A DNA stretch of 64,000 nt from Acidobacteriota bacterium. Its GTDB lineage: Bacteria > Acidobacteriota > UBA890 > WLXD01. Within the stretch, counting starts at the first letter, position 1. Each line of letters begins with the position of its first letter. Shown one piece after another: positions 45,154 to 53,444 of the stretch. Below the pieces are notes generated by a model that made no database searches, was not told the origin of the DNA, and saw nothing but the letters and a program-made list of their open reading frames with translations. Where the stretch lies: assembly GCA_012103255.1 (NCBI GenBank), contig WLXD01000005.1, positions 1-64,000 on the forward strand. The letters are read 5' to 3'. Both the position numbers and the translations under genes were made by a program.

Positions 45154-46749
45154 GTGCGAAACGGTGTGATTCTTGGCGCGGCGACGGCCATCGGCCTTTC
45201 CTTGGTCGGCTGTGTGGTTTCGGGTGATGGCGGTGGCGCCAGTGCCAGCCATGCTGGGGGTGGACGGAGCGCTGGCGCAGACATCTCCGTTGATGCCCTG
45301 CGGGCGAACCTGGAATTGCTGGCCGCTGATGAACTCGGCGGCCGATCGGCAGGGACTCCGGGTTACGAAGCTGCCGCAGAATTCGTGGAGGTCGAACTCG
45401 CCAACCACGGCGTCGATCCCTTGTTCGCCAGTAGCGCGGACGCGCTCTCGTATCGCCAGCCGTTCGGGCTGGCCAACTGGCGGGTCGCGCGCGGCGGGTC
45501 CATGACGATCGACTCACGCGAGCCGGATGAGCTGGCGCTACTGCAGGACATGCAGGTGGCGTACATCGGGGATACCGCCGCGTGGGGCAAAGACCTGCCG
45601 GTCGTCTTCGTGGGTTCCGGGGTTGTGGAGCAGGACCTGGGCGTCGATGAGCTTGCCGGGCTCGATCTCGATGGCGCGTGCGCAGCGCTGTTCTTCGACT
45701 TGCCGGCTCAGATGCTGGCGAGCGGCCCGCCCGGGCTCCGCGCACGCAATCCGCAAGGGAACCAGGGGCTCGAGCGCCGTGTTGCGAATGTCGCTGAACG
45801 CGGCGCCGTATGTGTTATCGCCCTGCCAGGGCTGCAGCCTCCCGTGTTCTGGCGCGAGTTTCTGACCGCACCGAACCAACTACAGGGGCAGAGTCGCACA
45901 CCAGACCCGGCGCAGCCGTTTGTTGGCTTCGCCGTCGGAATCAGCGATCGAGGGGCTGCCACGCTCTTCGCCGGTCAGATCGGGGATCCCAACCTCGACC
46001 CGACACTGGATCCCTTCGCCCTGACCGACACGACCGTTCGTTTCGATCTCGAGCTCCGCGATGGCGGAATTCTGGAGACAGCCAATATCGGCGGAGTGAT
46101 TCCGGGAACGGATTCTGACCTTGAGGACGAGGTGATCGTTCTGAGCGCGCATCTGGATGGGCAGGGGACCCAGGCGAACGGCGTCGTCCTCAACAGCGCC
46201 AACGACAACGCGGCGTCGGTCGTCGCACTGCTCGAGGCTGCCCGCCACCTTGCCCGAGCGCCCGGTCGGCGGCCGGTGATGGTGCTCTTCACAAGCGCCG
46301 AGGAACTCGGCCTGTTTGGCTCCGAACACTTCGTCGACAACCCTCCCGTGCCGTTCTCGAGTCTTGCGTTGAACGTAAACATGGAGATGGTGGGGAAGCG
46401 CCGTCGCTCGTTTGGCGGTTATCAGTTCCGTGTCTCAGGGCGCCACTCGGACGAGATCGAGACCCTTGTGACAGCGACGCGGGACCGACACGGCGACGTG
46501 GACTTCGACTACGAACGACGCTTCGAAACGCCGGACTATCAGTTCCGCCGTGCCGATCACGTGCGGTTCTTTCTCCGCGGTGTGCCAACGATCTACTTCT
46601 ACGGGGGTGGCGAGGATTACCATCAGCCCTCGGACGACGCCAACCGCATCGAGTACGAGAAGGTACGTACGATGGCGGAAGTACTCGTCGATCTGATTCG
46701 GGTCACAGACACCATGGCGAGCCTGCCCAAGTCCGACGGGAGGTCATGA
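45154..46749 (+). CDS. M28-family peptidase lipoprotein
   Basis: 531 residues. The start is the GTG 45154, eight bases after GGAG; the lipobox SLVGC (Cys20) anchors it. The zinc-site motifs are LSAHLDGQG, SANDNAASVVALLEAARHL, FTSAEELGLFGSEHF, NVNMEMVG and EDYHQPSDDANR. In the second position the family often has Asp; here the sequence is ND, so all ligands look available. A PA-like insertion of about 170 residues precedes the catalytic core (LDLDGACAALFFDLP). It is the second M28 lipoprotein in the window, not adjacent to the first, and precedes an endonuclease-like gene by 15 nt, likely as a unit. Confidence 0.9.
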   Translation: MRNGVILGAATAIGLSLVGCVVSGDGGGASASHAGGGRSAGADISVDALRANLELLAADELGGRSAGTPGYEAAAEFVEVELANHGVDPLFASSADALSYRQPFGLANWRVARGGSMTIDSREPDELALLQDMQVAYIGDTAAWGKDLPVVFVGSGVVEQDLGVDELAGLDLDGACAALFFDLPAQMLASGPPGLRARNPQGNQGLERRVANVAERGAVCVIALPGLQPPVFWREFLTAPNQLQGQSRTPDPAQPFVGFAVGISDRGAATLFAGQIGDPNLDPTLDPFALTDTTVRFDLELRDGGILETANIGGVIPGTDSDLEDEVIVLSAHLDGQGTQANGVVLNSANDNAASVVALLEAARHLARAPGRRPVMVLFTSAEELGLFGSEHFVDNPPVPFSSLALNVNMEMVGKRRRSFGGYQFRVSGRHSDEIETLVTATRDRHGDVDFDYERRFETPDYQFRRADHVRFFLRGVPTIYFYGGGEDYHQPSDDANRIEYEKVRTMAEVLVDLIRVTDTMASLPKSDGRS

Positions 46750-46764
46750 CACAGGGGGACAGGC

Positions 46765-47484
46765 GTGCGTCTGATCAGCTTCAACATGCGATCAGGCGGT
46801 GCCCGAGACTGGCAGCACGCGCTGGATCTTTCCCCTGACCTCGCCTTTCTGCAGGAGGCGAAGGCGCCGACGTGTCTGGGGGAGTCGCTGAGCCGTGAGC
46901 TCGGTCGCCGCATCGTCTGGGAAGCTGTCGAGCACGGTCGCTGGGGTAGCGGACTGCTTCTGCCGCGAACACCCGAGGCCATTCTCGAAGTACCGGGCTA
47001 CGGCGGGTGGGTGGTCGGAGCCGCGGCGCGACTGTGGAAGTGGGGGCCGGTGTGCCGAGTCTTCAGCCTGCATGTTCCGGCACGCCACTCTGGCTATGTC
47101 CGGACCGTGCACGAGGTGCTCGACAGGATTCTGGCCATCGACCATGACGGCCCCCTGTTGCTCGGCGGCGATCTCAACGTGGCCACAGCGCGACGCGTTG
47201 CGCTTGAGGCCCGCAAGACCACACCGCGGGAGTTACGGCTTCTCGATCGCATCGAGAACGACATGGAACTGACCAACTCGTGGGTGCTCTGCCATCCTGA
47301 TGAGCCGCTGGCGCAGACCCTGCGATGGACCGGGAATCCCGCCACGCCGTACCACTGCGACGGGATCTTCCTCCCAACCGCGTGGAACAGGCGGGTAAAG
47401 GCGGCGGAAGTGTTGCAGGGGGAGCCGTGGGAGACGGTGAGCGACCACAACCCAGTCGTGGTCGACTTCGCTTCGCGCGGCTAA
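46765..47484 (+). CDS. Endonuclease/exonuclease/phosphatase-family protein
   Basis: A 239-residue EEP-fold hydrolase. Fold motifs: MRLISFNMRSGG (N-terminal N), FLQEAK (E metal ligand), GPLLLGGDLNVATARR (D-x-N metal/catalytic pair) and SDHNPVVVDF (the H general base). There is no signal peptide, so it probably acts in the cytoplasm. The substrate could be DNA, a phosphoester lipid or a nucleotide. The GTG at 46765 follows a G-rich ribosome site. It is located 15 nt after an M28 lipoprotein gene and convergent with the GMC oxidoreductase unit. Confidence 0.85.
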   Translation: MRLISFNMRSGGARDWQHALDLSPDLAFLQEAKAPTCLGESLSRELGRRIVWEAVEHGRWGSGLLLPRTPEAILEVPGYGGWVVGAAARLWKWGPVCRVFSLHVPARHSGYVRTVHEVLDRILAIDHDGPLLLGGDLNVATARRVALEARKTTPRELRLLDRIENDMELTNSWVLCHPDEPLAQTLRWTGNPATPYHCDGIFLPTAWNRRVKAAEVLQGEPWETVSDHNPVVVDFASRG

Positions 47485-47487
47485 GCG

Positions 47488-49104
47488 CTAGGCCGTCTCG
47501 CGCGCGGGAAACTCCCGGCCGATCTCTTCTGCGGAGCGCAGCGACAACGCGGCGAATGTGAGCGTGCCGTTGTTGCAGCCACCGGACACGCAGGTGGGCG
47601 CGCCGACCACGAACAGATTCTCGTGGTCGTGCGTTCTGCCCCAGGAATCCACGACGCTGTCGCTCGGATCTTCGCCCATGCGGCAACCACCGCCAGGATG
47701 ATCCTGGGTCTCGTCCACGAAGGTGCGCATCACGCGTCCGCCACCCGCCCGGGTGACGCGTTCAAATAGGGCGCGGATGCTGTCCTCGGTGGCGCCCCTG
47801 AGCTGCTGTGAGACCGGTGCGTCGCGGAATTGCAGCTCTGGTAGCGGGTCGCCGAAGCGATTGCGTTGAGCGGTGTGCAGCGTGAGTCGGCTGTCGCGGT
47901 CCGGAATGATGTCGTAGTAGCTCCGGAGGCGAGCCGTGCCGGTGGCAGTTCGGCTGCGCCAGTCGTTCATGACATCGTCACCGAGAAGCAACCCGCCCGA
48001 GTCATCTCGGAGACGTGGCCCACGAGCGGAGGTGCTCTCCCACACGCGGAAGTCGTGTCGCATGAACCCCGATGGCAGCCCTGGTCCGCCGGCGGCGGTT
48101 GGCCGCTGGAAGTACTTCGACACCAGCGAGTGCCCGTAGAACATCCCCGGGAGCAGGCGCATCGGAAGTTCGACCATCGCGCCGACGTTGCGGTGGCCTG
48201 CCATATAGCGGCCGACGAGGCCCGACGAATTGGCCAACCCGTCAGTGAAGTTGCCCTGCGCGGAAAGCAACAGCAGGTGCGAACTCCACGTGTAGCCGGC
48301 CGCGATCACGAATGTGCGAGCGCGATAGATCACATCGGTTTCTGGATCGTCGTAGCTACGGCCGACGGCGGCATGGATTCCGGTGCCGCCGTCTTCGAGT
48401 TCGAGGCGCCTGATGATCGTGCGCGGATGGAGTCGCAGTCGGCCTGCCGCCAGCAGCTGCTGGAAGCTGAACTCCGGGGTGTATCGCGCCCCTGTGGGAC
48501 AGATCGTGCAGGTGTCGCAGCGCTGGCAGACGTTGCGCCCGCGCCACGGCACCGTGTTCTTCGACATCGGGTTGCCCCAGGTCGGCACGCCAGCGTCGTT
48601 CACCCATTCCTGCAAACGGGCGAGGCTCCACGACAACGGAACCGGAGGCATGGGGTAGGGCGCTCCGCGAGGGTCGAGCGGCTCCGGGCCCTGTTCGCCG
48701 GCAACACCGATCCTCTCCTCCGCTTCGAGGTAGTAGGGATCCATCGTGTCGTAGTCGACAGGCCAATCCGTGTGGACGCCGAACATCGACTGGTGCTGAA
48801 AGTCCTCTGGGGAGTAACGCGGTGTGGCGCCACCCCAGTGCAAAGCCTGTCCGCCGACAACCATCGAGCGCGACATGATGCCCTCGGCGTACTGGTCGTC
48901 GATGTGATCGTCCGGCCAGGGATTCTCGCCGTAGTCGAGAAAGCGCTGCCGCCGCGCGAAGCGCTCCTCGAGAGGGGCCGAGTGCGTCCCGGCCTCGACG
49001 ATGATCACATCGGCGTCATGTTCGTCCGTGAGTTTCTCGGCGACCATTGCCGCGGAGATACCGCCTCCGATGATGACGACATCGGCTTCTTCGATACGGC
49101 TCAT
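47488..49104 (-). CDS. GMC-family flavoprotein oxidoreductase
   Basis: A 538-residue FAD-dependent dehydrogenase. N-terminal ADP-binding motif VVIIGGGISAAMVAEKL, ribose-contacting acidic residue in VEAG, and a cysteine-rich region (CQRCDTCTICPTGARY) that might bind an iron-sulfur cluster or stabilise the fold. The C-terminal active-site region reads HPGGGCRMG (His) and NGTLTFAALSL. This is the gluconate/fructose-type two- or three-subunit family, paired with a small Tat-exported subunit just upstream with a 4-nt overlap (ATGA). Electrons probably pass to a cytochrome or quinone encoded elsewhere. The substrate is likely a sugar, alcohol or sterol-like compound. Confidence 0.88.
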   Translation of the reverse strand: MSRIEEADVVIIGGGISAAMVAEKLTDEHDADVIIVEAGTHSAPLEERFARRQRFLDYGENPWPDDHIDDQYAEGIMSRSMVVGGQALHWGGATPRYSPEDFQHQSMFGVHTDWPVDYDTMDPYYLEAEERIGVAGEQGPEPLDPRGAPYPMPPVPLSWSLARLQEWVNDAGVPTWGNPMSKNTVPWRGRNVCQRCDTCTICPTGARYTPEFSFQQLLAAGRLRLHPRTIIRRLELEDGGTGIHAAVGRSYDDPETDVIYRARTFVIAAGYTWSSHLLLLSAQGNFTDGLANSSGLVGRYMAGHRNVGAMVELPMRLLPGMFYGHSLVSKYFQRPTAAGGPGLPSGFMRHDFRVWESTSARGPRLRDDSGGLLLGDDVMNDWRSRTATGTARLRSYYDIIPDRDSRLTLHTAQRNRFGDPLPELQFRDAPVSQQLRGATEDSIRALFERVTRAGGGRVMRTFVDETQDHPGGGCRMGEDPSDSVVDSWGRTHDHENLFVVGAPTCVSGGCNNGTLTFAALSLRSAEEIGREFPARETA

Positions 49105-49682
49105 CCAATCGGATCCGGTTCGCGCGGGGAGCTCTCGATGCCGCGGCAGGTGAGCGGCGAAATCTTCACCTCGTAGCAGCGGTCGGTCGCGTCGGGGCTC
49201 GTCAGCCAGTGGGCAAGCAACGCCACGCCGACGTGATCAGCCTGCAACGGCGACGGCATGGTCTCGCTACGGTCGCGAATCTGACGACGCACCATCGCGT
49301 TCTGCGTATCGAAGTCGAGCTCGCGGAAGTCCTGGCCAAACCGCCTTTGCGCCTCGAGCTCGAGCGCTTCGAGTTGAGCCTGCCAGGCGGGCGCAGGGTC
49401 GGGCGGTCCATACCGGATGTTGGCCGTCCCGTAGCCATGGTTGAGCTCGGCGACGGGCTCGAAGGCCGCTATCCAACTAGCAAACGCACGAACCGCCGCG
49501 CCACGACCGTCCTCGTCGAGCTCCGATGGGAGCACGACGGGCGAGATGGCGACGAGGAGATCCTGGTCGAGGCCGGTACGCTCCGGTGCTGCAGGCGCGG
49601 AACCATCGCGTGGGCCGCAGGCGGCAGCCCCCGCAACCGCGGCAATACCGCTCTTCAGAAAGTTGCGTCGATCCTGGCTCAT
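49101..49682 (-). CDS. Tat-exported small subunit of GMC oxidoreductase (gluconate 2-dehydrogenase subunit 3-like)
   Basis: A 193-residue protein starting MSQDRRNFLKSGIAAVAG, a twin-arginine signal, with a Cys at the cleavage region (AACG). The mature domain, helical, matches the subunit-3 pattern of gluconate/sorbitol dehydrogenases (LVAISPVVLPSELDEDGRGAAVRAFASWI; LLAHWLTSPDATDRCYEVKISP). It carries the GMC partner to the periplasm. The start ATG overlaps nothing upstream; the TPP riboswitch on the opposite strand begins 100 nt away. It overlaps the downstream GMC gene (ATGA), so the two are coupled. Confidence 0.85.
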   Translation of the reverse strand: MSQDRRNFLKSGIAAVAGAAACGPRDGSAPAAPERTGLDQDLLVAISPVVLPSELDEDGRGAAVRAFASWIAAFEPVAELNHGYGTANIRYGPPDPAPAWQAQLEALELEAQRRFGQDFRELDFDTQNAMVRRQIRDRSETMPSPLQADHVGVALLAHWLTSPDATDRCYEVKISPLTCRGIESSPREPDPIG

Positions 49683-49781
49683 GCGCGGATACTACCGTTC
49701 CAGGGACCAGATTTGGGCCGGCGTGCACTGGCCGCTTGATCTTGGGCGGGCCGGCGTCGAAGATGACCCCAACAAATTGAA

Positions 49782-49853
49782 GCCTAGGGGTGGCCTTCGG
49801 CCTGAGATCAGACCCTCGAACCTGATCCGGTTAACACCGGCGTAGGGAACGGC
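49782..49853 (+). promoter_or_regulatory. TPP (THI-box) riboswitch
   Basis: All conserved parts of the thiamine pyrophosphate aptamer are present: P1 GCC/GGC closing, TAGGGGTGG, a GCC-TTCG-GGC P3 hairpin, CTGAGATCAGACCC, AACCTGATCCGGTTAACACCGG and GCGTAGGGAA. It lies 53 nt upstream of the TonB receptor ATG, whose ribosome site is GGAG at 49897. TPP binding should reduce expression of the downstream operon. Confidence 0.96.
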
Positions 49854-49906
49854 AAGTCGTCACAGTCTTGATCCGGTGTGTACACCCGTCACTTGCGGAG
49901 TTGGCG

Positions 49907-52246
49907 ATGCTCGCTGTCTTTCACGTGTGCCGAGCGTTCTGTCGGGTAGCCCTCATAGGGCTCTGTGCACTGACCCCAATGTCGGCGCTCGCGCAGGAAA
50001 CAGTCACCGTTCAGGGAACCGTCATGACCACATCGGCTGCGCCGATTTCCGGCGCGGTGCTGCGGGTGGGAGATGCCTCGGAGACAACGCGTTCGGATGG
50101 AACGTTCAGTCTCGAAGTGGCTGCCGGTGATGTGATTCTTACGGTGCGTCATCCGGACTACTTCGACGTGGATCAACACTTCGGTGTTGCCGAGCTGGCT
50201 GCCGCCGTGGAAATTCGGATGACACCGCGCACCATCGTCGACGAAGTGATCGAAGTCGTCGGCATCCGTGCCGACGCCGATATGCCGATCACTACGGCAG
50301 AGGTAGATCGCGAAGAGCTCGACAAGATCAGCTACGGCCAGGATGTTCCGGCTGCGCTCCAGTACCAGCCCTCGATGAACTGGTACTCGGACTCCGGCGT
50401 AGGGAGCAACTACTCCTACTTCAGCCTGCGAGGCATCCAGCAGACGCGTATCAATATCACCTACGACGGCGCGCCTCTGAACGATCCGGCGGAACACGCT
50501 CTCTACTTCAACAACTTCCACGATTTCCTGAGCGAGGTCGAGAGCGTGCAGGTGCAACGCGGAGTGGGGACGTCGACGGTGGGCTCACCGGCCTATGGCG
50601 GATCGGTCAACTTCGCGAGCCGTCCGCCGGCGGTTCGTCCCGGGATCACGGGCCGTGTTCAGCTGGGCTCGTATGACACCGCGCGATTCTCACTGGGCGG
50701 GCAAACGGGTGACCTCGGCAACGGCTTCTGGGCTTCCGGCCGCTACTCGTACTCTGATACCGATGGGTACCGTGAGCATTCTGGCAGCCGCCACAACACA
50801 TTGTTCCTGAATGGCGGCTGGCAGGGCGAGCGCTCATCGCTGCGCTTCACGGGTTTCGCTGGCAGCGAGGAGTCGCAACTTGCCTGGCTCGCCGTAGACC
50901 CGGCAACGCTTGCCGAGAACCGCCGTTTCAATCCACTCGACGAGGAGGAGCGCGACGACTTCGGCCAGCGCTTCGCTCAACTGCGCTACCTGCGCGGCCT
51001 GGATGATGACTGGGTTGTCACGGCGGCGGCCTACTACAACGGCGCCGATGGCTGGTTCCGACTCTGGGATTCGCCCGCGCAGGCGGAGCTATTGCAGTTC
51101 GGCATCGACCAGGGATTCTGGGGAACGATGCTGACGGCCTCTCGCACTACGCGGGAATGGGCGATCTCGTTCGGAGCCCACTACAACGACTTTGCCGGCG
51201 ATCACACGCTTGATTCGGGTGCGACGCGTTACTACCTGAACACCGGGTACAAGCAGTCTGCCAATGCCTGGGCGAAGGCCGAGTACAGGACGGGCGACTG
51301 GATCCTGTTCGGCGATGCTCAGCTTCGGTGGGCGAAGTTCCGCTACGAGGGCGACATCGATCTCGGATCTGTCGACTGGACCTTCCTCGATCCGAAGGTC
51401 GGCGCCCGATACGCACTTTCACCGTCCAGCAGCCTCTATGCGTCCATCGGCAAGGCGCAGCGAGAGCCCGCCCGACTCGACCTTCTGGCGGGTGAAGACA
51501 ACGCCACCGTCGCGCACGACCTCAACGCGGTGAGGCCCGAGTCGGTCACCAATCTCGAGGTTGGCTACAACCTGCGCACGGCCACCGTCGCTCTGCAGGC
51601 GAATCTCTATGCGATGGAGTTCCGAGATGAAATCGCACTGACGGGCGAACTCTCCGACATCGGATTGCCGATCCGCACAAACGTCGACGAGTCCTACCGA
51701 CGCGGCCTGGAATTGGATCTTCGGTGGCGGTTCGCGCCCGAATGGACGCTGCTGCACTCGCTGAATCTCAGCCGCAACCGCATCGCCAACTGGACCCAGT
51801 TCTACGATGTGTACGACTCCAATGGCGCGTGGATCGGCAGCACGCCCATCGACTACACCAACGTTCGGCCGTTGTTGACGCCGGAGACGATTGTGAACGT
51901 CGGCGCCGAGTGGTCACGTGGCGCCACGGCGCTCGCGGCCACGGGGCGCTACGTATCCGAGTCGCAGCTCGACAACACCGGTCTGGCGGCGTTTCGGACC
52001 CCTTCGTTCACGAGCGTCGACCTACGGGGTTCGATTGGACTCGGCGACTGGTGGCCGAGCGGCGGGCCGCGCCTCAACGTGTTCGTCAACAACCTGTTCT
52101 CGGACACCGATCAGTTGCCGAGTGGTTACAGCTACCAGTTCCTGAACCAGGCGACAGACGGCTCGACCAGCCTCGACGGCATCCCCTTCTACTATCCGCT
52201 GGCCACACGTCATATTGTCGCTTCGATCGAGTTCGACCTGCAGTAG
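49907..52246 (+). CDS. TonB-dependent receptor under TPP riboswitch
   Basis: A 779-residue outer-membrane receptor. ATG 49907 is chosen because GGAG lies six bases upstream; the signal peptide runs to about residue 31 (MSALAQE). Then come a carboxypeptidase-regulatory-like domain (AAPISGAVLRVGDASE), plug (NWYSDSGVGSNYSYFSLRGI; VQRGVGTSTVGSPAYGGSV) and 22-strand barrel ending HIVASIEFDLQ. The TPP riboswitch upstream and the PnuC-type gene downstream imply uptake of thiamine, its phosphates or a precursor. It is comparable to the outer-membrane component proposed for Bacteroidetes OMR1-PnuT systems (family knowledge); the substrate is inferred from regulation only. Confidence 0.93.
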   Translation: MLAVFHVCRAFCRVALIGLCALTPMSALAQETVTVQGTVMTTSAAPISGAVLRVGDASETTRSDGTFSLEVAAGDVILTVRHPDYFDVDQHFGVAELAAAVEIRMTPRTIVDEVIEVVGIRADADMPITTAEVDREELDKISYGQDVPAALQYQPSMNWYSDSGVGSNYSYFSLRGIQQTRINITYDGAPLNDPAEHALYFNNFHDFLSEVESVQVQRGVGTSTVGSPAYGGSVNFASRPPAVRPGITGRVQLGSYDTARFSLGGQTGDLGNGFWASGRYSYSDTDGYREHSGSRHNTLFLNGGWQGERSSLRFTGFAGSEESQLAWLAVDPATLAENRRFNPLDEEERDDFGQRFAQLRYLRGLDDDWVVTAAAYYNGADGWFRLWDSPAQAELLQFGIDQGFWGTMLTASRTTREWAISFGAHYNDFAGDHTLDSGATRYYLNTGYKQSANAWAKAEYRTGDWILFGDAQLRWAKFRYEGDIDLGSVDWTFLDPKVGARYALSPSSSLYASIGKAQREPARLDLLAGEDNATVAHDLNAVRPESVTNLEVGYNLRTATVALQANLYAMEFRDEIALTGELSDIGLPIRTNVDESYRRGLELDLRWRFAPEWTLLHSLNLSRNRIANWTQFYDVYDSNGAWIGSTPIDYTNVRPLLTPETIVNVGAEWSRGATALAATGRYVSESQLDNTGLAAFRTPSFTSVDLRGSIGLGDWWPSGGPRLNVFVNNLFSDTDQLPSGYSYQFLNQATDGSTSLDGIPFYYPLATRHIVASIEFDLQ

Positions 52247-52265
52247 CCCTCAACGCTAGGAGACG

Positions 52266-52838
52266 ATGAGTCCTCTCGAGTTTGTAGCCGTCGCGATCAC
52301 GCTCGCGGCCGTGTATCTCACCACGCGACAGGTGGTCTGGTGCTGGCCGTTGGGGATGATCAGCGTGGCGCTCTACGCTGTCGTCTTCTACGACGCCCAG
52401 CTGTATGCCGAAGTTGGATTGCAGGCGGTCTATTTCGTGCTATCGGCCTATGGCTGGTGGGCCTGGGTTGGTGGTGGGGCCGAGGAGTCGGGCTTGTCGG
52501 TGCGGCCGCTAGGAATCGGACATGCGGCGTGGCTCATCGTTGCTGGGGCTGTGGGCGGCGCGTTGCTCGGGTTCGGTCTTGCCCGTCTGACGACTGCATC
52601 GCTGCCGTTTCTCGATTCTCAGTTGGCGGCCTTCAGCATCGTCGCCCAATGGTTGCAGGCCAGGAAACTGCTGCAAGCATGGCTGCTGTGGATCGCGCTG
52701 GATGTTGTCTACGTCGGCATGTTCGCCTACAAGGGGCTCTATCTGACGTCGGCCCTCTACGCGGTCTTCCTCTATCTGGCTGCGCTCGGCTATCGCAGCT
52801 GGAGCGATTCGATGCGCGCAGAGGCGGCCGGGTCATGA
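52266..52838 (+). CDS. pnuC: PnuC-family transporter (PnuT-like thiamine transporter)
   Basis: A 190-residue membrane protein of the PnuC family with about seven helices. The family motif WCWPLGMISVALYAV (residues about 24-38) and QAVYFVLSAYGWWAWVGG are clear, with DVVYVGMFAYKGLYLTSALYAVFL in the second half. PnuC imports nicotinamide riboside, whereas the relatives PnuT and PnuX import thiamine and riboflavin. Being 20 nt behind the TPP-controlled TonB receptor, the thiamine role is favoured. AGGAG stands before the ATG 52266. Its stop overlaps the next kinase gene (ATGA). PnuC-type transporters work by facilitated diffusion and metabolic trapping, which needs a kinase. Confidence 0.92.
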   Translation: MSPLEFVAVAITLAAVYLTTRQVVWCWPLGMISVALYAVVFYDAQLYAEVGLQAVYFVLSAYGWWAWVGGGAEESGLSVRPLGIGHAAWLIVAGAVGGALLGFGLARLTTASLPFLDSQLAAFSIVAQWLQARKLLQAWLLWIALDVVYVGMFAYKGLYLTSALYAVFLYLAALGYRSWSDSMRAEAAGS

Positions 52839-53398
52839 GGCCATTTCGCGTCGTCGTGACGGGGTCGGAGTGCACGGGCAAGACCACGTTGGCCAGGGAT
52901 GTCGCGCGACACTTCGACGCTCCTTGGAGCGAAGAGGCTGTTCGAAGTTTTGTCGCCGCGGAAGGGCGCGTTCCGGAGGCTCGGGATGTGCTTGCGATAG
53001 CAAGAGCTCAGGTCGAGGCGGAAGAACATGCCGTCGATGCGGCTGGCGCTCTGGTCGTGCACGACACGGATCTTCTCAGCACGATTGTCTACAGCCGGCA
53101 CTACTTTGGCGCCTGTCCGGCCGGTGTCGAGTCGGAGGCCGCCGACCGCCTACCTTCGCTCTACGTGTTGGCTGGTACCGACGTGGTGTGGGCTGCGGAT
53201 GGTGACCAGCGGGATCGCCCCTTCGCTCGCCGGGAGATCCAGGCACTGTTTCGCGTCGCCGTGATTGCCAGTGGTGCGCGACGTATCGAAGTCGCCGGGC
53301 CACCCCACGAGCGCGTTGGTCAGGTGCTCGCGGCGATCGCCCGCGTCCGGCGGAACGCTCGAACCCTGCGCGCTCGGAGAGAATCGCCGCTACAATAG
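52835..53398 (+). CDS. NadR-like kinase, candidate thiamine kinase
   Basis: A 187-residue P-loop kinase resembling the ribosylnicotinamide kinase domain of NadR. Walker A GSECTGKTTLARDVA (residues about 9-23), SEEAVRSFVA in the position of the NadR PEYAR motif, and VVHDTDLLSTIVYSRHYFG in that of the DTD motif. No adenylyltransferase domain. Since it is coupled by a 4-nt overlap to the PnuC-type gene under a TPP riboswitch, it probably phosphorylates the imported vitamin (thiamine, hydroxyethylthiazole or thiamine monophosphate) and so traps it. A nicotinamide riboside role is the alternative. Activity has not been predicted from residues alone. Confidence 0.85.
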   Translation: MRPFRVVVTGSECTGKTTLARDVARHFDAPWSEEAVRSFVAAEGRVPEARDVLAIARAQVEAEEHAVDAAGALVVHDTDLLSTIVYSRHYFGACPAGVESEAADRLPSLYVLAGTDVVWAADGDQRDRPFARREIQALFRVAVIASGARRIEVAGPPHERVGQVLAAIARVRRNARTLRARRESPLQ

Positions 53399-53444
53399 CG
53401 CCGTCGATTTCGCGGATTCCGACCAGCATGGGGTGGGCGCACGG

